Counted from the stretch's first letter, positions 1 to 8,228 are shown. The stretch: 64,000 nucleotides of DNA from Sphingobacteriaceae bacterium (GCA_029266635.1 JAQSWM010000001.1:1-64000), one strand, 5' to 3'. Numbers and translations: made by a program. Notes: a model not told the origin generated them from the sequence alone.

Positions 1-83
1 TTATTTTTTTCAAGCTCCTTCTCTCCTCCCCCTCACCTTTCAACTCCCGGGCAAATCGCTCGCCCTTCCTCCCAAACGGGACG

Positions 84-114
84 CAAAAGTAAGAAGAAAA
101 GCCACGCTATACAA
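84..114 (-). promoter_or_regulatory. Bacteroidota-type promoter reading left out of the window
   Basis: On the minus strand TACTTTTG (84-91) matches the Bacteroidota -7 consensus TAnnTTTG and lies 20 bases downstream of TTG (112-114), the -33 element. It points left, so it should drive a gene that begins at or beyond the left edge of the window. The rest of 1-201 is pyrimidine-rich and shows no gene. The call rests on the consensus match and spacing only. Confidence 0.55.
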
Positions 115-201
115 GCCCACCTAACTTTTGTTTTAGAGTTCTGGAATAAGTTGCTGTGTTACAGCTCGAAAAAAGTTACAGATTTTTTGAAGATGCCCAA
201 T

Positions 202-561
202 TTAGTAATTGCCGATCGATAACATCACCAATGTACAGGCATCTAATGTTTCAATTCCCTGCTCATTGGCCATAGATTCCAGCTCCGGATTTTCCGTTCC
301 GGGGTTGAAAATAATTCGCTTCGGATGCGTTTTTAAGATGTAATCATACAAGGGCGGTTGATTTTGCGGACCGACGTATAATGTTATAGTATCAATATCT
401 GAATGAATGGTCTCGGGCTTTTCGATTGGAACTCCGGCTACCTCGCCAGATTTCAATCCAACATTAACAATGGGGTGGCCATACTTGCTGAGTTTGTTAG
501 CAGCGAGGTAAGCATAGCGGGATGGATTATTTGTAGCTCCTAATATTAATGTCTTCTTCAT
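202..561 (-). CDS. CoA-binding (YccU-like) protein
   Basis: A 119-residue protein made of one Rossmann-type CoA-binding domain. It opens with MKKTLILGATNNPSRYAYLA, the usual start of the family, and contains the later segment RIIFNPGTENPELE. The reading frame is open ten codons further upstream, but the ATG at 561 matches the family start and leaves a 34 bp gap to the FAD dehydrogenase upstream, with which it probably forms an operon. Members bind CoA or a related nucleotide; the cellular role is not established. No signal peptide or membrane segment is visible. Confidence 0.85.
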   Translation of the reverse strand: MKKTLILGATNNPSRYAYLAANKLSKYGHPIVNVGLKSGEVAGVPIEKPETIHSDIDTITLYVGPQNQPPLYDYILKTHPKRIIFNPGTENPELESMANEQGIETLDACTLVMLSIGNY

Positions 562-595
562 ACATATATATATACAAGGCGAAAACGCCAATTGT

Positions 596-2146
596 TTAGT
601 CGTGCATGCGTTGTACAGCTTCGACGCAATTCATTCCATCTATGGCTGCGGAAACAATGCCTCCCGCATACCCAGCGCCTTCGCCACATGGGAATAACCC
701 TTTAATCTGAGGATGTTGGAATGTTTCCTTATCCCTGGGTATCCGCACCGGCGATGACGTACGCGACTCCACTCCTACTAAAATAGCTTCGTTCGTGAAA
801 TATCCTTTCATCTTCTTTCCAAACTCGGGCAACGCTCGGCGTAGGCTGCTATGAACAAAATCAGGGAGCACTTGCGTCAGGTCAGCACTTGCGGTCCCCG
901 GCAGGTAAGAGTTCGCGGGTAAATCTGCTGAAATTCTTCCTTCTACAAAATCAGCCATCCGCTGAGCTGGGGCCACGAGATTGCCACCACCTACCTCCCA
1001 AGCCCGTCGCTCAACTTCTGCCTGAAACTTCAAAAGCCTGAACGGATCAGAATCATCGCCAGGAACATCTTCCAAATTCACTTGCACAACAGTACCCGAA
1101 TTAGCAAAAGGGTTGTTCCGCTTCGACGGCGACCATCCATTCACAACCACTTCCTCAAAATCTGTTGCACAAGGAGCTATAATTCCCCCGGGACACATGC
1201 AGAAAGAAAACACACCCCGCTTGTCCACCTGCTCGACAAGGCTGTAGTAAGATGGTGGTAAATACTCGCTTCTAACATCACAGTGATATTGAGCCTTATC
1301 GATTATTTCCTGGGGATGCTCGATGCGCACGCCCAAAGCAAATGGCTTGGCCCCAAGCGTTACGCCTGCATCATGTAGTATATAATATATGTCTCGTGCG
1401 GAATGGCCTGTCGCGAGAATGACTGCATCGGCAGAGATAACGTCTCCATTGCTTGTCTTTATTCCTTTGACCGAGCCTGAAGAAATCAATAATTCTGACA
1501 ACTTGCAGTCAAAGTAGATCTCGCCGCCGGCATTTAATATGCTTTCGCGGATGGATGTTATGATTTGAGGAAGCTTGTTTGTGCCGATGTGCGGCCGGGC
1601 ATCAACAAGTATGTCACCGGTTGCGCCGTGCGCCACGAAGGTTTGCAATACCTTATTCACATCGCCACGTTTGTTTGAGCGGGTATAAAGCTTTCCGTCT
1701 GAATAAGTTCCTGCCCCACCCTCACCAAAACAATAGTTTGATTCGGGATTGATAACTCCTTCCTTATTGATGGCTGCTAAGTCGCGGCGGCGTTGCTTCA
1801 CATCCTTACCGCGTTCGATAATTACAGGCTTAAGTCCGAGTTCGACACATCGCAGAGCAGCAAACAATCCGGCTGGACCGGCTCCAATTATTAAAACCGG
1901 CTTTTTGTCACTGACATTTGGATAGTTGACATTGAGTATTTCAATTGGTTGATCTTCATCAACCCACACCTTTACTTTAATGCGATATACTACTTTTTTG
2001 CCCCGTGCATCAATGGATCGTTTATGGGTTTTAACCGATTTGATACGCTCCAGCTTAATTTTAAGCTCGCGGGATGCTGCTCTTTTTACAACATCCTCGT
2101 TGAAAACTTCTTCCGGGAGAAGAACCAGTTCTATTTCAGAAACCAT
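596..2146 (-). CDS. FAD-dependent dehydrogenase (COG2509 type)
   Basis: A 516-residue cytoplasmic flavoprotein. Residues 1-70 are a basic N-terminal domain rich in charged residues; the dinucleotide-binding motif VLIIGAGPAGLFAA follows at about residue 84, then the ERGKDVKQRRRD segment and YCFGEGGAGTYSDGKLYTRS, which are typical of the COG2509 family. The C-terminus carries the second FAD contact, GLFPCGEGAGYAGGIVSAA. The length is normal. Substrate is unknown for the family. Its start codon lies 91 bp from the phage attachment site, so the prophage replaced the far upstream region of this gene but left the reading frame whole. It is likely co-transcribed with the CoA-binding gene downstream. 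Confidence 0.85.
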   Translation of the reverse strand: MVSEIELVLLPEEVFNEDVVKRAASRELKIKLERIKSVKTHKRSIDARGKKVVYRIKVKVWVDEDQPIEILNVNYPNVSDKKPVLIIGAGPAGLFAALRCVELGLKPVIIERGKDVKQRRRDLAAINKEGVINPESNYCFGEGGAGTYSDGKLYTRSNKRGDVNKVLQTFVAHGATGDILVDARPHIGTNKLPQIITSIRESILNAGGEIYFDCKLSELLISSGSVKGIKTSNGDVISADAVILATGHSARDIYYILHDAGVTLGAKPFALGVRIEHPQEIIDKAQYHCDVRSEYLPPSYYSLVEQVDKRGVFSFCMCPGGIIAPCATDFEEVVVNGWSPSKRNNPFANSGTVVQVNLEDVPGDDSDPFRLLKFQAEVERRAWEVGGGNLVAPAQRMADFVEGRISADLPANSYLPGTASADLTQVLPDFVHSSLRRALPEFGKKMKGYFTNEAILVGVESRTSSPVRIPRDKETFQHPQIKGLFPCGEGAGYAGGIVSAAIDGMNCVEAVQRMHD

Positions 2147-2237
2147 ATTATTGTCGGGTATTTATCCTAACTGTATATTTGAAAAACCTAATCTGAATGG
2201 CTCTGAAAAGCATATTTCGATTAAGAGGAAAAACCGA

Positions 2238-2256
2238 GTACCAAAACCCGTACCAA
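2238..2256 (+). other. attL attachment site
   Basis: The sequence gtaccaaaacccgtaccaa recurs at 41088-41106 with a single change (a to t at the seventh base). The right-hand 12 bases aacccgtaccaa are identical and probably contain the crossover. The site lies 21 bp before the integrase start and 91 bp from the FAD dehydrogenase start, in an intergenic region, not in a tRNA gene. GTACCA itself occurs twice within the site. Confidence 0.75.
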
Positions 2257-2276
2257 GCAGAAGACGATTTACCGAC

Positions 2277-3473
2277 ATGCGAAATCCTTATAAAACACCC
2301 TCAGTAGTGAGGTCAAAAAACGGCGATTGGTTCGTAAAATACTTTTATGAACTTCCAGATCAGCCCGGCAAATTTAAGGAGTTTCGGGTAAGGGATGGCA
2401 TTAATTACATCCACGATATTTCAGATAAAGAAAAGGCTTTAAAAAATCTGTTAGAAGATGTAACTAAAGCATTGAAGGCAGGCTATAACCCATTTGAGCA
2501 AAAGCAGGAAGCAACCGTAAAGGTTCAAAAAAAGGAAGCCGCTATTGCGGAACGCCTTGCCGCCCCTGCTCATTGGACTTTGTCACAGGCAATAGATAAA
2601 TTCCACGCTTACTGCGAATGGAAAGGTTTATCTGATAAAACGATTATCGGCTATAAGTCATTCACGAATAATTTAATAGAGTGGCTGGATTTGACAGGGA
2701 AAAACCAAATTGAAGCAAGCCAATTCTCTGAAGCAGACCTGATCAGATTTTTGGATGTTTACTTTGAGCAGGAAGACTGGGAGCCTCGCACCTACAACAA
2801 CCACCTGCATTTCTTTAAAGGATTCTTCGCCAGGGTAGCCAAGCTGGAAAAGAAAGAAACAAAAGCTAAGTATGTAATTGACTTATCGGACGTTGAGTTT
2901 AAAGTGGATAAGGCAGAGCGAAATAAATACTACTCCGCTACCGTGGGGAACAAAGTAAAAAAGGAACTGGAAAAGAATGAAACCCTGAACTACTTTGTCA
3001 AATGGATTTTTTACAGTTGTATGCGCCCAAAGGAAATACGGCAGATGCAAATTAAAAATATAGATATTGAAGCAAGGCAAATAAAAGTCCCGGGACCAAC
3101 AGGCAAAACGGGCGACAGGCTTGTTCCAATATCTGATGAGCTTCTTGCTATCATTAACGAGCTGAAGCTGGCAGAGTTCCCCTTAAATTACTATGCCTTT
3201 GGCAAGGGTGGCAAGCCCAATCCTGAAATGTTTCCAATTGACTTCTTCGGGCTGCAATACTTAAAGATTAAGGTTAAATTAGGCTTAGATAAAAATTACA
3301 CGATGTATAGCTGGAAACATACCCGTGTGGTAAATTTGATTTATGCAGGATTTAAGGACAATCAGATTATGACGTTAACGGGGCATCGCAATGCAGCAAG
3401 TTTTGAGAAATACAAAAGGGATTTGGTTTTAGACCCCGGCAATGTTATGTCTGGTAAAACAATAGAATTTTGA
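2277..3473 (+). CDS. int: Phage tyrosine recombinase (integrase)
   Basis: A 398-residue integrase that should carry out insertion and excision at the flanking 19 bp repeats. An N-terminal arm-binding region is followed by a core-binding domain (about 185-290) and a C-terminal catalytic domain. Visible catalytic residues are Arg250 (in CMRPKEI), Lys347 in the WKHT segment where many relatives have Arg, His370 (in TGHRN) and the nucleophile Tyr379 (in EKYKRD). The frame is open 99 codons further upstream, but that stretch runs antisense through the attachment site and the FAD gene, so the ATG at 2277 (MRNPYKTP) was chosen. It is the only large plus-strand gene at this end. Confidence 0.93.
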   Translation: MRNPYKTPSVVRSKNGDWFVKYFYELPDQPGKFKEFRVRDGINYIHDISDKEKALKNLLEDVTKALKAGYNPFEQKQEATVKVQKKEAAIAERLAAPAHWTLSQAIDKFHAYCEWKGLSDKTIIGYKSFTNNLIEWLDLTGKNQIEASQFSEADLIRFLDVYFEQEDWEPRTYNNHLHFFKGFFARVAKLEKKETKAKYVIDLSDVEFKVDKAERNKYYSATVGNKVKKELEKNETLNYFVKWIFYSCMRPKEIRQMQIKNIDIEARQIKVPGPTGKTGDRLVPISDELLAIINELKLAEFPLNYYAFGKGGKPNPEMFPIDFFGLQYLKIKVKLGLDKNYTMYSWKHTRVVNLIYAGFKDNQIMTLTGHRNAASFEKYKRDLVLDPGNVMSGKTIEF

Positions 3474-3589
3474 GCCTCCCCTACAACCATAACCGTGAGC
3501 CGAATATACTGGAAAAAATCTTTGCTTGGGTTATTGTCGCCGGAGCTGTATTCAGTTTGGCTAAATGGCTTTGGGAACTTATACGATAA
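3470..3589 (+). CDS. Possible 39-residue membrane peptide after the integrase
   Basis: A short frame starting with TTG that overlaps the integrase stop codon and encodes one hydrophobic helix (IFAWVIVAGAVFSLAKWLW) after a polar N-terminus. The start is non-standard and no clear ribosome-binding site is seen, so support is only the overlap and the helix-like composition. No function can be assigned. Confidence 0.3.
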   Translation: MSLPYNHNREPNILEKIFAWVIVAGAVFSLAKWLWELIR

Positions 3590-3625
3590 GAGCGTACAAC
3601 TGAAAGCGTTACAATTTGAAACGGG

Positions 3626-3826
3626 TTACGGATTTAACGCCCTGTATTCCTGAAGGTCGGTATCGTTTTTCACCAACACGGTAAATAGCACCTGTATAAT
3701 CTTTGCCAGTTTGGTATGAGGGAAGGCTTTGATGTACCACCTTGCAATGCCCGGCAATAAGGGTTTGATTAACTCCCATGCTTGTTTGGCGTTGCTTTCT
3801 GTGATGGCTTTTTCTTCTGCTCTCAT
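3626..3826 (-). CDS. Small hypothetical phage protein
   Basis: A 66-residue protein with no recognised family. It is last in the leftward late transcript, downstream of the holin candidates. The N-terminal third is charged and helical; a more hydrophobic middle (LAKIIQVLFTVLV) could be membrane-associated. An alternative longer minus frame over the same bases looks less protein-like. Confidence 0.45.
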   Translation of the reverse strand: MRAEEKAITESNAKQAWELIKPLLPGIARWYIKAFPHTKLAKIIQVLFTVLVKNDTDLQEYRALNP

Positions 3827-4033
3827 GGCTCGGTTTTTGTTTGACTGTAATTCGGAATAGTGTTAATAAACTGCTCTTATATCTGCTTAAAAGCTGTTTT
3901 TTATTTGACTGGAAAAATATGTTCACAATCATTAATAATCATTTACTGACATTGGAAGATGATTTTGAGCTTCCGTTGTACTTGGTATTAGATCCGAGCT
4001 GGTTTCTGATGCAGGCGGCTTAGGCTTTAATTG

Positions 4034-4047
4034 TACCGAAATCGGTA
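4034..4047. repeat. Short palindrome TACCGA-AA-TCGGTA
   Basis: A perfect 6 bp inverted repeat with a 2 bp centre, 17 bp past the stop of the 87-residue phage protein. There is no T-run on either side, so it is not a standard terminator; it could be a small protein-binding site or an RNA 3' hairpin. Confidence 0.3.
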
Positions 4048-4063
4048 TAATTAGAATTGCGGC

Positions 4064-4327
4064 TTAACCTTTCCTTTGCAACGCCCAAAGAGCTTTATTA
4101 AGCTCGTCAATGGATTTAGATAGCCTGTCAATCTCGGGAGCCGTTACTTCCTTAACAATCTCTTTGATTAGCGATTCCTGTTGCTTCATCTTGAACTCAA
4201 ACCAGCGGTCAACTATTTTATTAATTCCAAGTATGGTTGCTGCCGCACCCGATACCCATGCTATTACCCATTTTGCCAGGTCAATTAAAGCGGCTTGGTC
4301 TTTTTCCATTTTCTGAACGTACATCAT
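4064..4327 (-). CDS. Small phage membrane-associated protein, holin-region
   Basis: An 87-residue protein with one hydrophobic stretch (WVIAWVSGAAATILGINKIV) followed by a charged, coiled-coil-like tail (EIDRLSKSIDELNKALWALQ). This architecture and its place just after the amidase and the 92-residue membrane protein suggest a role in lysis, either as a holin partner or as an XhlA-like protein. Start could be 4327, 4324 or 4309. The role is inferred from position and topology only. Confidence 0.6.
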   Translation of the reverse strand: MMYVQKMEKDQAALIDLAKWVIAWVSGAAATILGINKIVDRWFEFKMKQQESLIKEIVKEVTAPEIDRLSKSIDELNKALWALQRKG

Positions 4328-4373
4328 AATAGGTATTGTTTGTTGTTACACATGCAATAACCTTGCTAACTAT

Positions 4374-4652
4374 TTAATTATCTACTTGTTCTAAGTTTAA
4401 TCCGAACAGCTTTGAAATCGCATGGGCAAAGATTATTACCTCTGCGGAATATTTATTGATTACTTCCGTCCATTGGATGGGGAAATCGCTGAATGTTAGG
4501 GTTATGATGTTTAACACGCCCACGGTGTAAAGGACAATCCTAAAAGCATTTTTAGCCCAATGTGGTGTTGGTTTAGTGATCTGACCTAATCCGAATTTTG
4601 CGGTAGTGTCCTCGACAGCTACAGTCTTGTTTTCAATAATTACTTTTTTCAT
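4374..4652 (-). CDS. Putative holin-like phage membrane protein
   Basis: A 92-residue protein with two hydrophobic segments (FRIVLYTVGVLNIITLTF and, more weakly, AEVIIFAHAISKLFGL) and a polar N-terminus. Its start overlaps the stop of the amidase gene by 4 bp, so the two are translationally coupled. Small size, membrane segments and adjacency to the endolysin make it the best holin candidate in the prophage. No family name is recognised. Confidence 0.6.
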   Translation of the reverse strand: MKKVIIENKTVAVEDTTAKFGLGQITKPTPHWAKNAFRIVLYTVGVLNIITLTFSDFPIQWTEVINKYSAEVIIFAHAISKLFGLNLEQVDN

Positions 4653-5317
4653 TTCAAATTCTTTAGCATTTCTATTAATTCCGGCTGTGGGTGGAGATCT
4701 TGCTTGTCGCTTGCCGGCCTGTAATTCGTGTGAGTAAATATTCCGTTTTCACCTCCGATGGCTCGTTTGCTTACTGAGAAGTCCCCGATCTTATACTCTT
4801 TGGATATACCGTACTTATCGCATAGGTAAAGCAGTAGTTCTTTTGTGGCCGCAAGAATAGCCGGCGAATACTTCTGATAAGCGTGGTAGCCTCTAAAGCC
4901 GTTCGGGTAAAACTCAATATCACAATCCTTGATAACTGCACCGGCATAGCTTACCCATCTGCCTTTAGCATCTTTGGTCAAGCCCCCCCAATTGCATATC
5001 TCAATGCCAATAGAAGCCTTATGTAAGAGATCACACCGTTTGCCATAATCCGCAAATCCTAAAGCCTTAATAGCACTTGCGGACACGCCCAAATGAGCCG
5101 CGTAATACTTTGAACTGAAAGCCTGGTAAATATCTCCATCGCCGTCTATTACAAAGGCTGTAGCAATTCTGTCTTTATCGCTTTTCCAATAATTGATAAC
5201 GCCCTCGGCCGATGGACCAGAAGCCGTGTGATGCAGCACAATTTGATTCTTCGGAAATTCAGCCTTGTGGTACTGATCTTCCGGCAACTGCATTTGAATT
5301 ATTTTACTTATATCCAT
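4649..5317 (-). CDS. N-acetylmuramoyl-L-alanine amidase (endolysin)
   Basis: A 222-residue amidase_2/PGRP-fold enzyme that should cleave the bond between N-acetylmuramic acid and L-alanine in peptidoglycan during lysis. The segment IVLHHTASG supplies the first zinc histidine; AFVIDGDGDIYQAF and IGIEICNWGG are core strands of the fold, and a later TNYRPASDKQDLHP segment holds further likely ligand residues. There is no signal peptide, so release through a holin is expected. It is flanked by a 25-residue membrane peptide upstream and the holin candidate downstream, both overlapping it. Confidence 0.85.
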   Translation of the reverse strand: MDISKIIQMQLPEDQYHKAEFPKNQIVLHHTASGPSAEGVINYWKSDKDRIATAFVIDGDGDIYQAFSSKYYAAHLGVSASAIKALGFADYGKRCDLLHKASIGIEICNWGGLTKDAKGRWVSYAGAVIKDCDIEFYPNGFRGYHAYQKYSPAILAATKELLLYLCDKYGISKEYKIGDFSVSKRAIGGENGIFTHTNYRPASDKQDLHPQPELIEMLKNLK

Positions 5318-5385
5318 CCTAATTTAATTATCACCCACGTCCCCAAAAGGGCTATGGCTATTATCTTTAATTGGGTGCGGTTCAT
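5308..5385 (-). CDS. 25-residue single-helix membrane peptide before the amidase
   Basis: A very short gene whose product is MNRTQLKI followed by a hydrophobic helix ending in KLGWI. Its ATG overlaps the stop codon of the upstream secreted-protein gene (ATGA), a strong ribosome-binding site (GGAGGAAAGAGG) precedes it, and its end overlaps the amidase start by 10 bp. Double coupling plus a clean helix argue that it is real. A lysis accessory role (small holin or holin regulator) is an inference from position. Confidence 0.65.
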   Translation of the reverse strand: MNRTQLKIIAIALLGTWVIIKLGWI

Positions 5386-5660
5386 TCCTCTTTCCTCCAG
5401 ATCACTGTGCGGATTTCCGATATAAACTCGATCACCTGTTTGCCGCACCTTTGGCATTTGTAGGTATATCCATTGCCGCCTGGTTCCACTAAAATCTTTT
5501 CATTTTGGGTGTTAATCACAAACTCTTTGCACTTGGTGCTGTCAACCATCTTTGGAGCGACCGCTACGTGTGCAGAAGCGTTACAGATAACTGTATCGGC
5601 TAAGTTTTGGCACATTGACGATAGCGGGAACAGGAATAATATTATGATCAGGTTTTTCAT
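5382..5660 (-). CDS. Small secreted phage protein with CxxC pair
   Basis: A 92-residue protein with a clear Sec signal peptide (MKNLIIILFLFPLSSMCQ). The mature part has several cysteines, including a CQRC pair near the C-terminus that could bind metal or form a disulfide. It lies between tail fibre genes and the lysis genes; a spanin-like role is possible but nothing in the sequence proves it. The start overlaps the upstream stop by 4 bp. Confidence 0.65.
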   Translation of the reverse strand: MKNLIIILFLFPLSSMCQNLADTVICNASAHVAVAPKMVDSTKCKEFVINTQNEKILVEPGGNGYTYKCQRCGKQVIEFISEIRTVIWRKEE

Positions 5661-6526
5661 CGTGCGTTGTGGAATTGTGTGATATCTGCTAATTGTGCAG
5701 CTTCTTCGCCTGTAGTCAATCCGGCTCCGACAGTTGCAAACTCGCAGCCACTATCTGAATAAGCTACGGTGCCGCCGCCGGCAGGGTAGTGCATGGCCAT
5801 AATGTAAATGCTTACCGTGGGTGGCGTACTGGTGCCCGTGCTTACCGTATTGCTCCCTAAAAGGGTTCCGTCTTTCAACATCCGGTGCGTGGTTGCATTT
5901 GTTCTATTTGAAAGAAAATAACCGATGCCGCTGGCAACCGTTCCAATAATGTAAGAGCCTGTTTCATCGTATTGACCTGAGAAATATGTCCCGCTCGATC
6001 GCCGTGTCACCATGGCAAGCTCTTGCACGCCGCCACCATTATAAGCGCCTATTTCTGTGCTGTTGGATTTGGTAGAATTAGAGAAGCCGTAATACGAGAT
6101 GTGGGTGCTGTTAAACGTCAGGTTAACTGTAGGCACAATGTGTGTATCCGCAAACGCGGTGCTTCCGTCGCCTTTCATTCCCTGAGAGTTGTGGGTTATG
6201 GTTCCCGAGAACGTCAACCGATAAGCAGCATCTAAGTCTCGGGGATCTTTCAGGTTGTATTTATGAGTAGATGCTGAGCCCCCAATAATGGGATATATTG
6301 CCACGCACTTGCTCCACCATCCATGGGCTTTTGCAGCTACAACAAGGTTATTAATGGCTGTTTTTTGCCCGGCATCGGTTATTCCTGCGGCGGTAATAAA
6401 AGCCTTCGCATCTGCGTCTACAGAGGCTTTATTCTGCGAATGAAAGAATGCTTGTTGCCCATAGCTTGGCTGTAAAAAACCGAGCGAAAGGGATAGAAGT
6501 AAGAGTTTAAAAAATATCTGCTTCAT
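5657..6526 (-). CDS. Phage tail fibre/adhesin-like protein with a Sec signal peptide
   Basis: A 289-residue protein opening with a typical signal peptide (MKQIFFKLLLLSLSLGFLQP, then SYGQ). The body is rich in Gly, Ser and Thr with beta-strand-like periodicity and resembles LamG/concanavalin-like fibre segments seen in Bacteroidota phages (DAAYRLTFSGTITHNSQG region). It overlaps the next fibre gene by one base and sits between structural and lysis genes. Host-receptor binding is the likely role; the export signal is unusual for a virion component. Confidence 0.6.
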   Translation of the reverse strand: MKQIFFKLLLLSLSLGFLQPSYGQQAFFHSQNKASVDADAKAFITAAGITDAGQKTAINNLVVAAKAHGWWSKCVAIYPIIGGSASTHKYNLKDPRDLDAAYRLTFSGTITHNSQGMKGDGSTAFADTHIVPTVNLTFNSTHISYYGFSNSTKSNSTEIGAYNGGGVQELAMVTRRSSGTYFSGQYDETGSYIIGTVASGIGYFLSNRTNATTHRMLKDGTLLGSNTVSTGTSTPPTVSIYIMAMHYPAGGGTVAYSDSGCEFATVGAGLTTGEEAAQLADITQFHNAR

Positions 6527-7704
6527 TAGTTATAGTTTAAGCCGATGTTCACGTAATAATTCGTACCGTCATAGAAAAATGAAAGTATATCCTTCGCCCC
6601 CGCTGTGGTGGTTAACGTGACCGATCCTGCACCACCTCCGATAACCTTGCTACCCGCTGGCAATGTGATTGTCCTACTTCCCGTTCCGTCCTGAGTAATG
6701 GTTAGCTGATAATAAGAGTTAGCTACCGGGTTTGTGATTGCAAGTGTTCTGTTCCCGCCGAGCGTTACAGTTGCAATACCACCCGAACTAATATCCCATG
6801 TAATTGTAGAACCATCTGTAAGAGCTTGGCTAACGGGTTTGTCTGCTTTCAAAGCCAACGCATCATAAACAGCATCCTGGCTTGGTGCGCTTGTGGTTAC
6901 GCCGTTGGTGATGGTTTGGGCGACTTTAGCATCTGCGTACGAAGGTGTGGCAGCATACGTGCTAACATTTCCCGCGTTCAATACCCGATACCCATTTACA
7001 TTTAACTCCGCATTGGCAAGCTCGTAGTAAGTGCCGTTATAGTATAGATACCGTGTTTCGGAATTGTCGCCCAAATAGATCATGCCCGTAGTGTTACCGC
7101 GAGTAACAGTTATGTCGCGTGTTGACATATTAGCCTGAGTGAGCAGTATACCTGTTCCAGACGGCACTAATCGGATATTCTGATCTGTTCCTGAAGCACC
7201 TATGTAAAGTCCACCCCCTGCGCTGTTGGCCGTTATGAAGCCAGTCTGTGCGCCATTGCCTCCCCAAATCAGTAGATCGCCCTTTGCAGTTACATTGCCG
7301 CTAAATGATGCCGTAGTCCCGGCTATAGCTCCCGTAAAGTTTGCGCCGGATAAAAGAGCGTAGGCATTTAGCCTCGTTTGTAGCCCCGTTAGCGATACTG
7401 AATTGGCAACCGTCCGCAAAATCGAGGTGTCGGCAGATAATGTCCTATTGGCTGCGAGAGAGCCACCGCCAGTTAAACCGTTCCCTGCGCTAATAGTAGT
7501 AGATTGATCAGCTTTCCCATTTATCCTCACATTATGCGCTGCAAGGCTGTCTAAAAATGGCTTTTTCTTCACCAACGTATCTACTCCATTTGAACCGCTA
7601 TATCGGATAACCCCCGTTGCTGTGGTCTTTTGGATTGTTCCCGTTGTTTGCGCCTGTACGGCTGCTGAAAGGATTAAAAGAATGGGTATTAAGAACTTTT
7701 TCAT
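6526..7704 (-). CDS. Phage tail fibre protein with a Sec signal peptide
   Basis: A 392-residue protein with a strong N-terminal signal peptide (MKKFLIPILLILSAAVQAQ). The rest is classic fibre sequence: repeated Gly/Thr/Ser-rich beta segments such as ISAGNGLTGGGSLAANRTLS and a C-terminal region ITQDGTGSRTITLPAGSKV found in many tail fibre tips. It overlaps its neighbours by 1-4 bp. Receptor recognition is the probable job. The signal peptide suggests either export to the host surface or capture of a host secreted gene by the phage. Confidence 0.7.
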   Translation of the reverse strand: MKKFLIPILLILSAAVQAQTTGTIQKTTATGVIRYSGSNGVDTLVKKKPFLDSLAAHNVRINGKADQSTTISAGNGLTGGGSLAANRTLSADTSILRTVANSVSLTGLQTRLNAYALLSGANFTGAIAGTTASFSGNVTAKGDLLIWGGNGAQTGFITANSAGGGLYIGASGTDQNIRLVPSGTGILLTQANMSTRDITVTRGNTTGMIYLGDNSETRYLYYNGTYYELANAELNVNGYRVLNAGNVSTYAATPSYADAKVAQTITNGVTTSAPSQDAVYDALALKADKPVSQALTDGSTITWDISSGGIATVTLGGNRTLAITNPVANSYYQLTITQDGTGSRTITLPAGSKVIGGGAGSVTLTTTAGAKDILSFFYDGTNYYVNIGLNYN

Positions 7705-8228
7705 GCGTTATAATATATGTCAAGTGTGAAATCTTCGTCAGGGAAACCCTTCAGGCGTTTTTGCCCTGAAACTTCATAAAGAACCGGAGTGAATAAATAC
7801 CTATCCCCCGTTGTCGGTGTTAGCCACATGGTGAAAGTTGACGGCTCCGGCAAGGCAATAGCGATGTAGCGGTCATCAAAAGGATCTGAGGGGTTGGCGA
7901 TATCGGTTTGGTCGTACTGTAAGGGTGCTACACCCCCTAATGAGATTGTAAACAGTTCGCCCCACGCCCCCGATACTTTATACCACACGCCAAAAGATGT
8001 TCCTGCAACGTGTTTATAATAGGTGTCTCCATCATTGCCAACTGCATTATCAGGATTAGCCGAACCTGTATATAATTGTTGCTTGACAACATTCTGATTA
8101 ACTAAATCAATTAGCTGCTGAATGGAAAATTTCTTTGCGATGGGAAAGCCGGTACGATCCATCGGCAATACATCGTTTAGAAGCAACGAATCCAAAAGAG
8201 CCAACTCTCTTATCCTATAATCTGCCAT
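7701..8228 (-). CDS. Structural protein, fibre-proximal
   Basis: A 175-residue protein without signal peptide. The middle YTGSANPDNAVGNDGDTYYK followed by VWYKVSGAWGEL is a short module common in phage tail fibre and baseplate proteins. It overlaps the connector gene upstream by 14 bp and the fibre gene downstream by 4 bp. Probably a fibre attachment or collar protein; exact place in the virion unknown. Confidence 0.6.
   Translation of the reverse strand: MADYRIRELALLDSLLLNDVLPMDRTGFPIAKKFSIQQLIDLVNQNVVKQQLYTGSANPDNAVGNDGDTYYKHVAGTSFGVWYKVSGAWGELFTISLGGVAPLQYDQTDIANPSDPFDDRYIAIALPEPSTFTMWLTPTTGDRYLFTPVLYEVSGQKRLKGFPDEDFTLDIYYNA

Noticed and set aside
1980-2276. N-terminal extension of the integrase
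   Set aside because: The frame is open but runs antisense through the FAD dehydrogenase and across the attachment site; not protein-like.
3841-4023. 60-residue plus-strand frame
   Set aside because: No ribosome-binding site, composition unlike the neighbours, and it lies in a short gap of the leftward late transcript; not convincing as protein.
3932-4063. In-frame continuation past the stop of the 87-residue phage protein (PISVQLKPKPPASETSSD)
   Set aside because: Protein-like and proline-rich but has no ATG, GTG or TTG at its start; only an ATT could begin it. Kept out of the gene list.
5657-7704. Diversity-generating retroelement acting on the fibre genes
   Set aside because: No reverse transcriptase gene and no template/variable repeat pair seen in the window.
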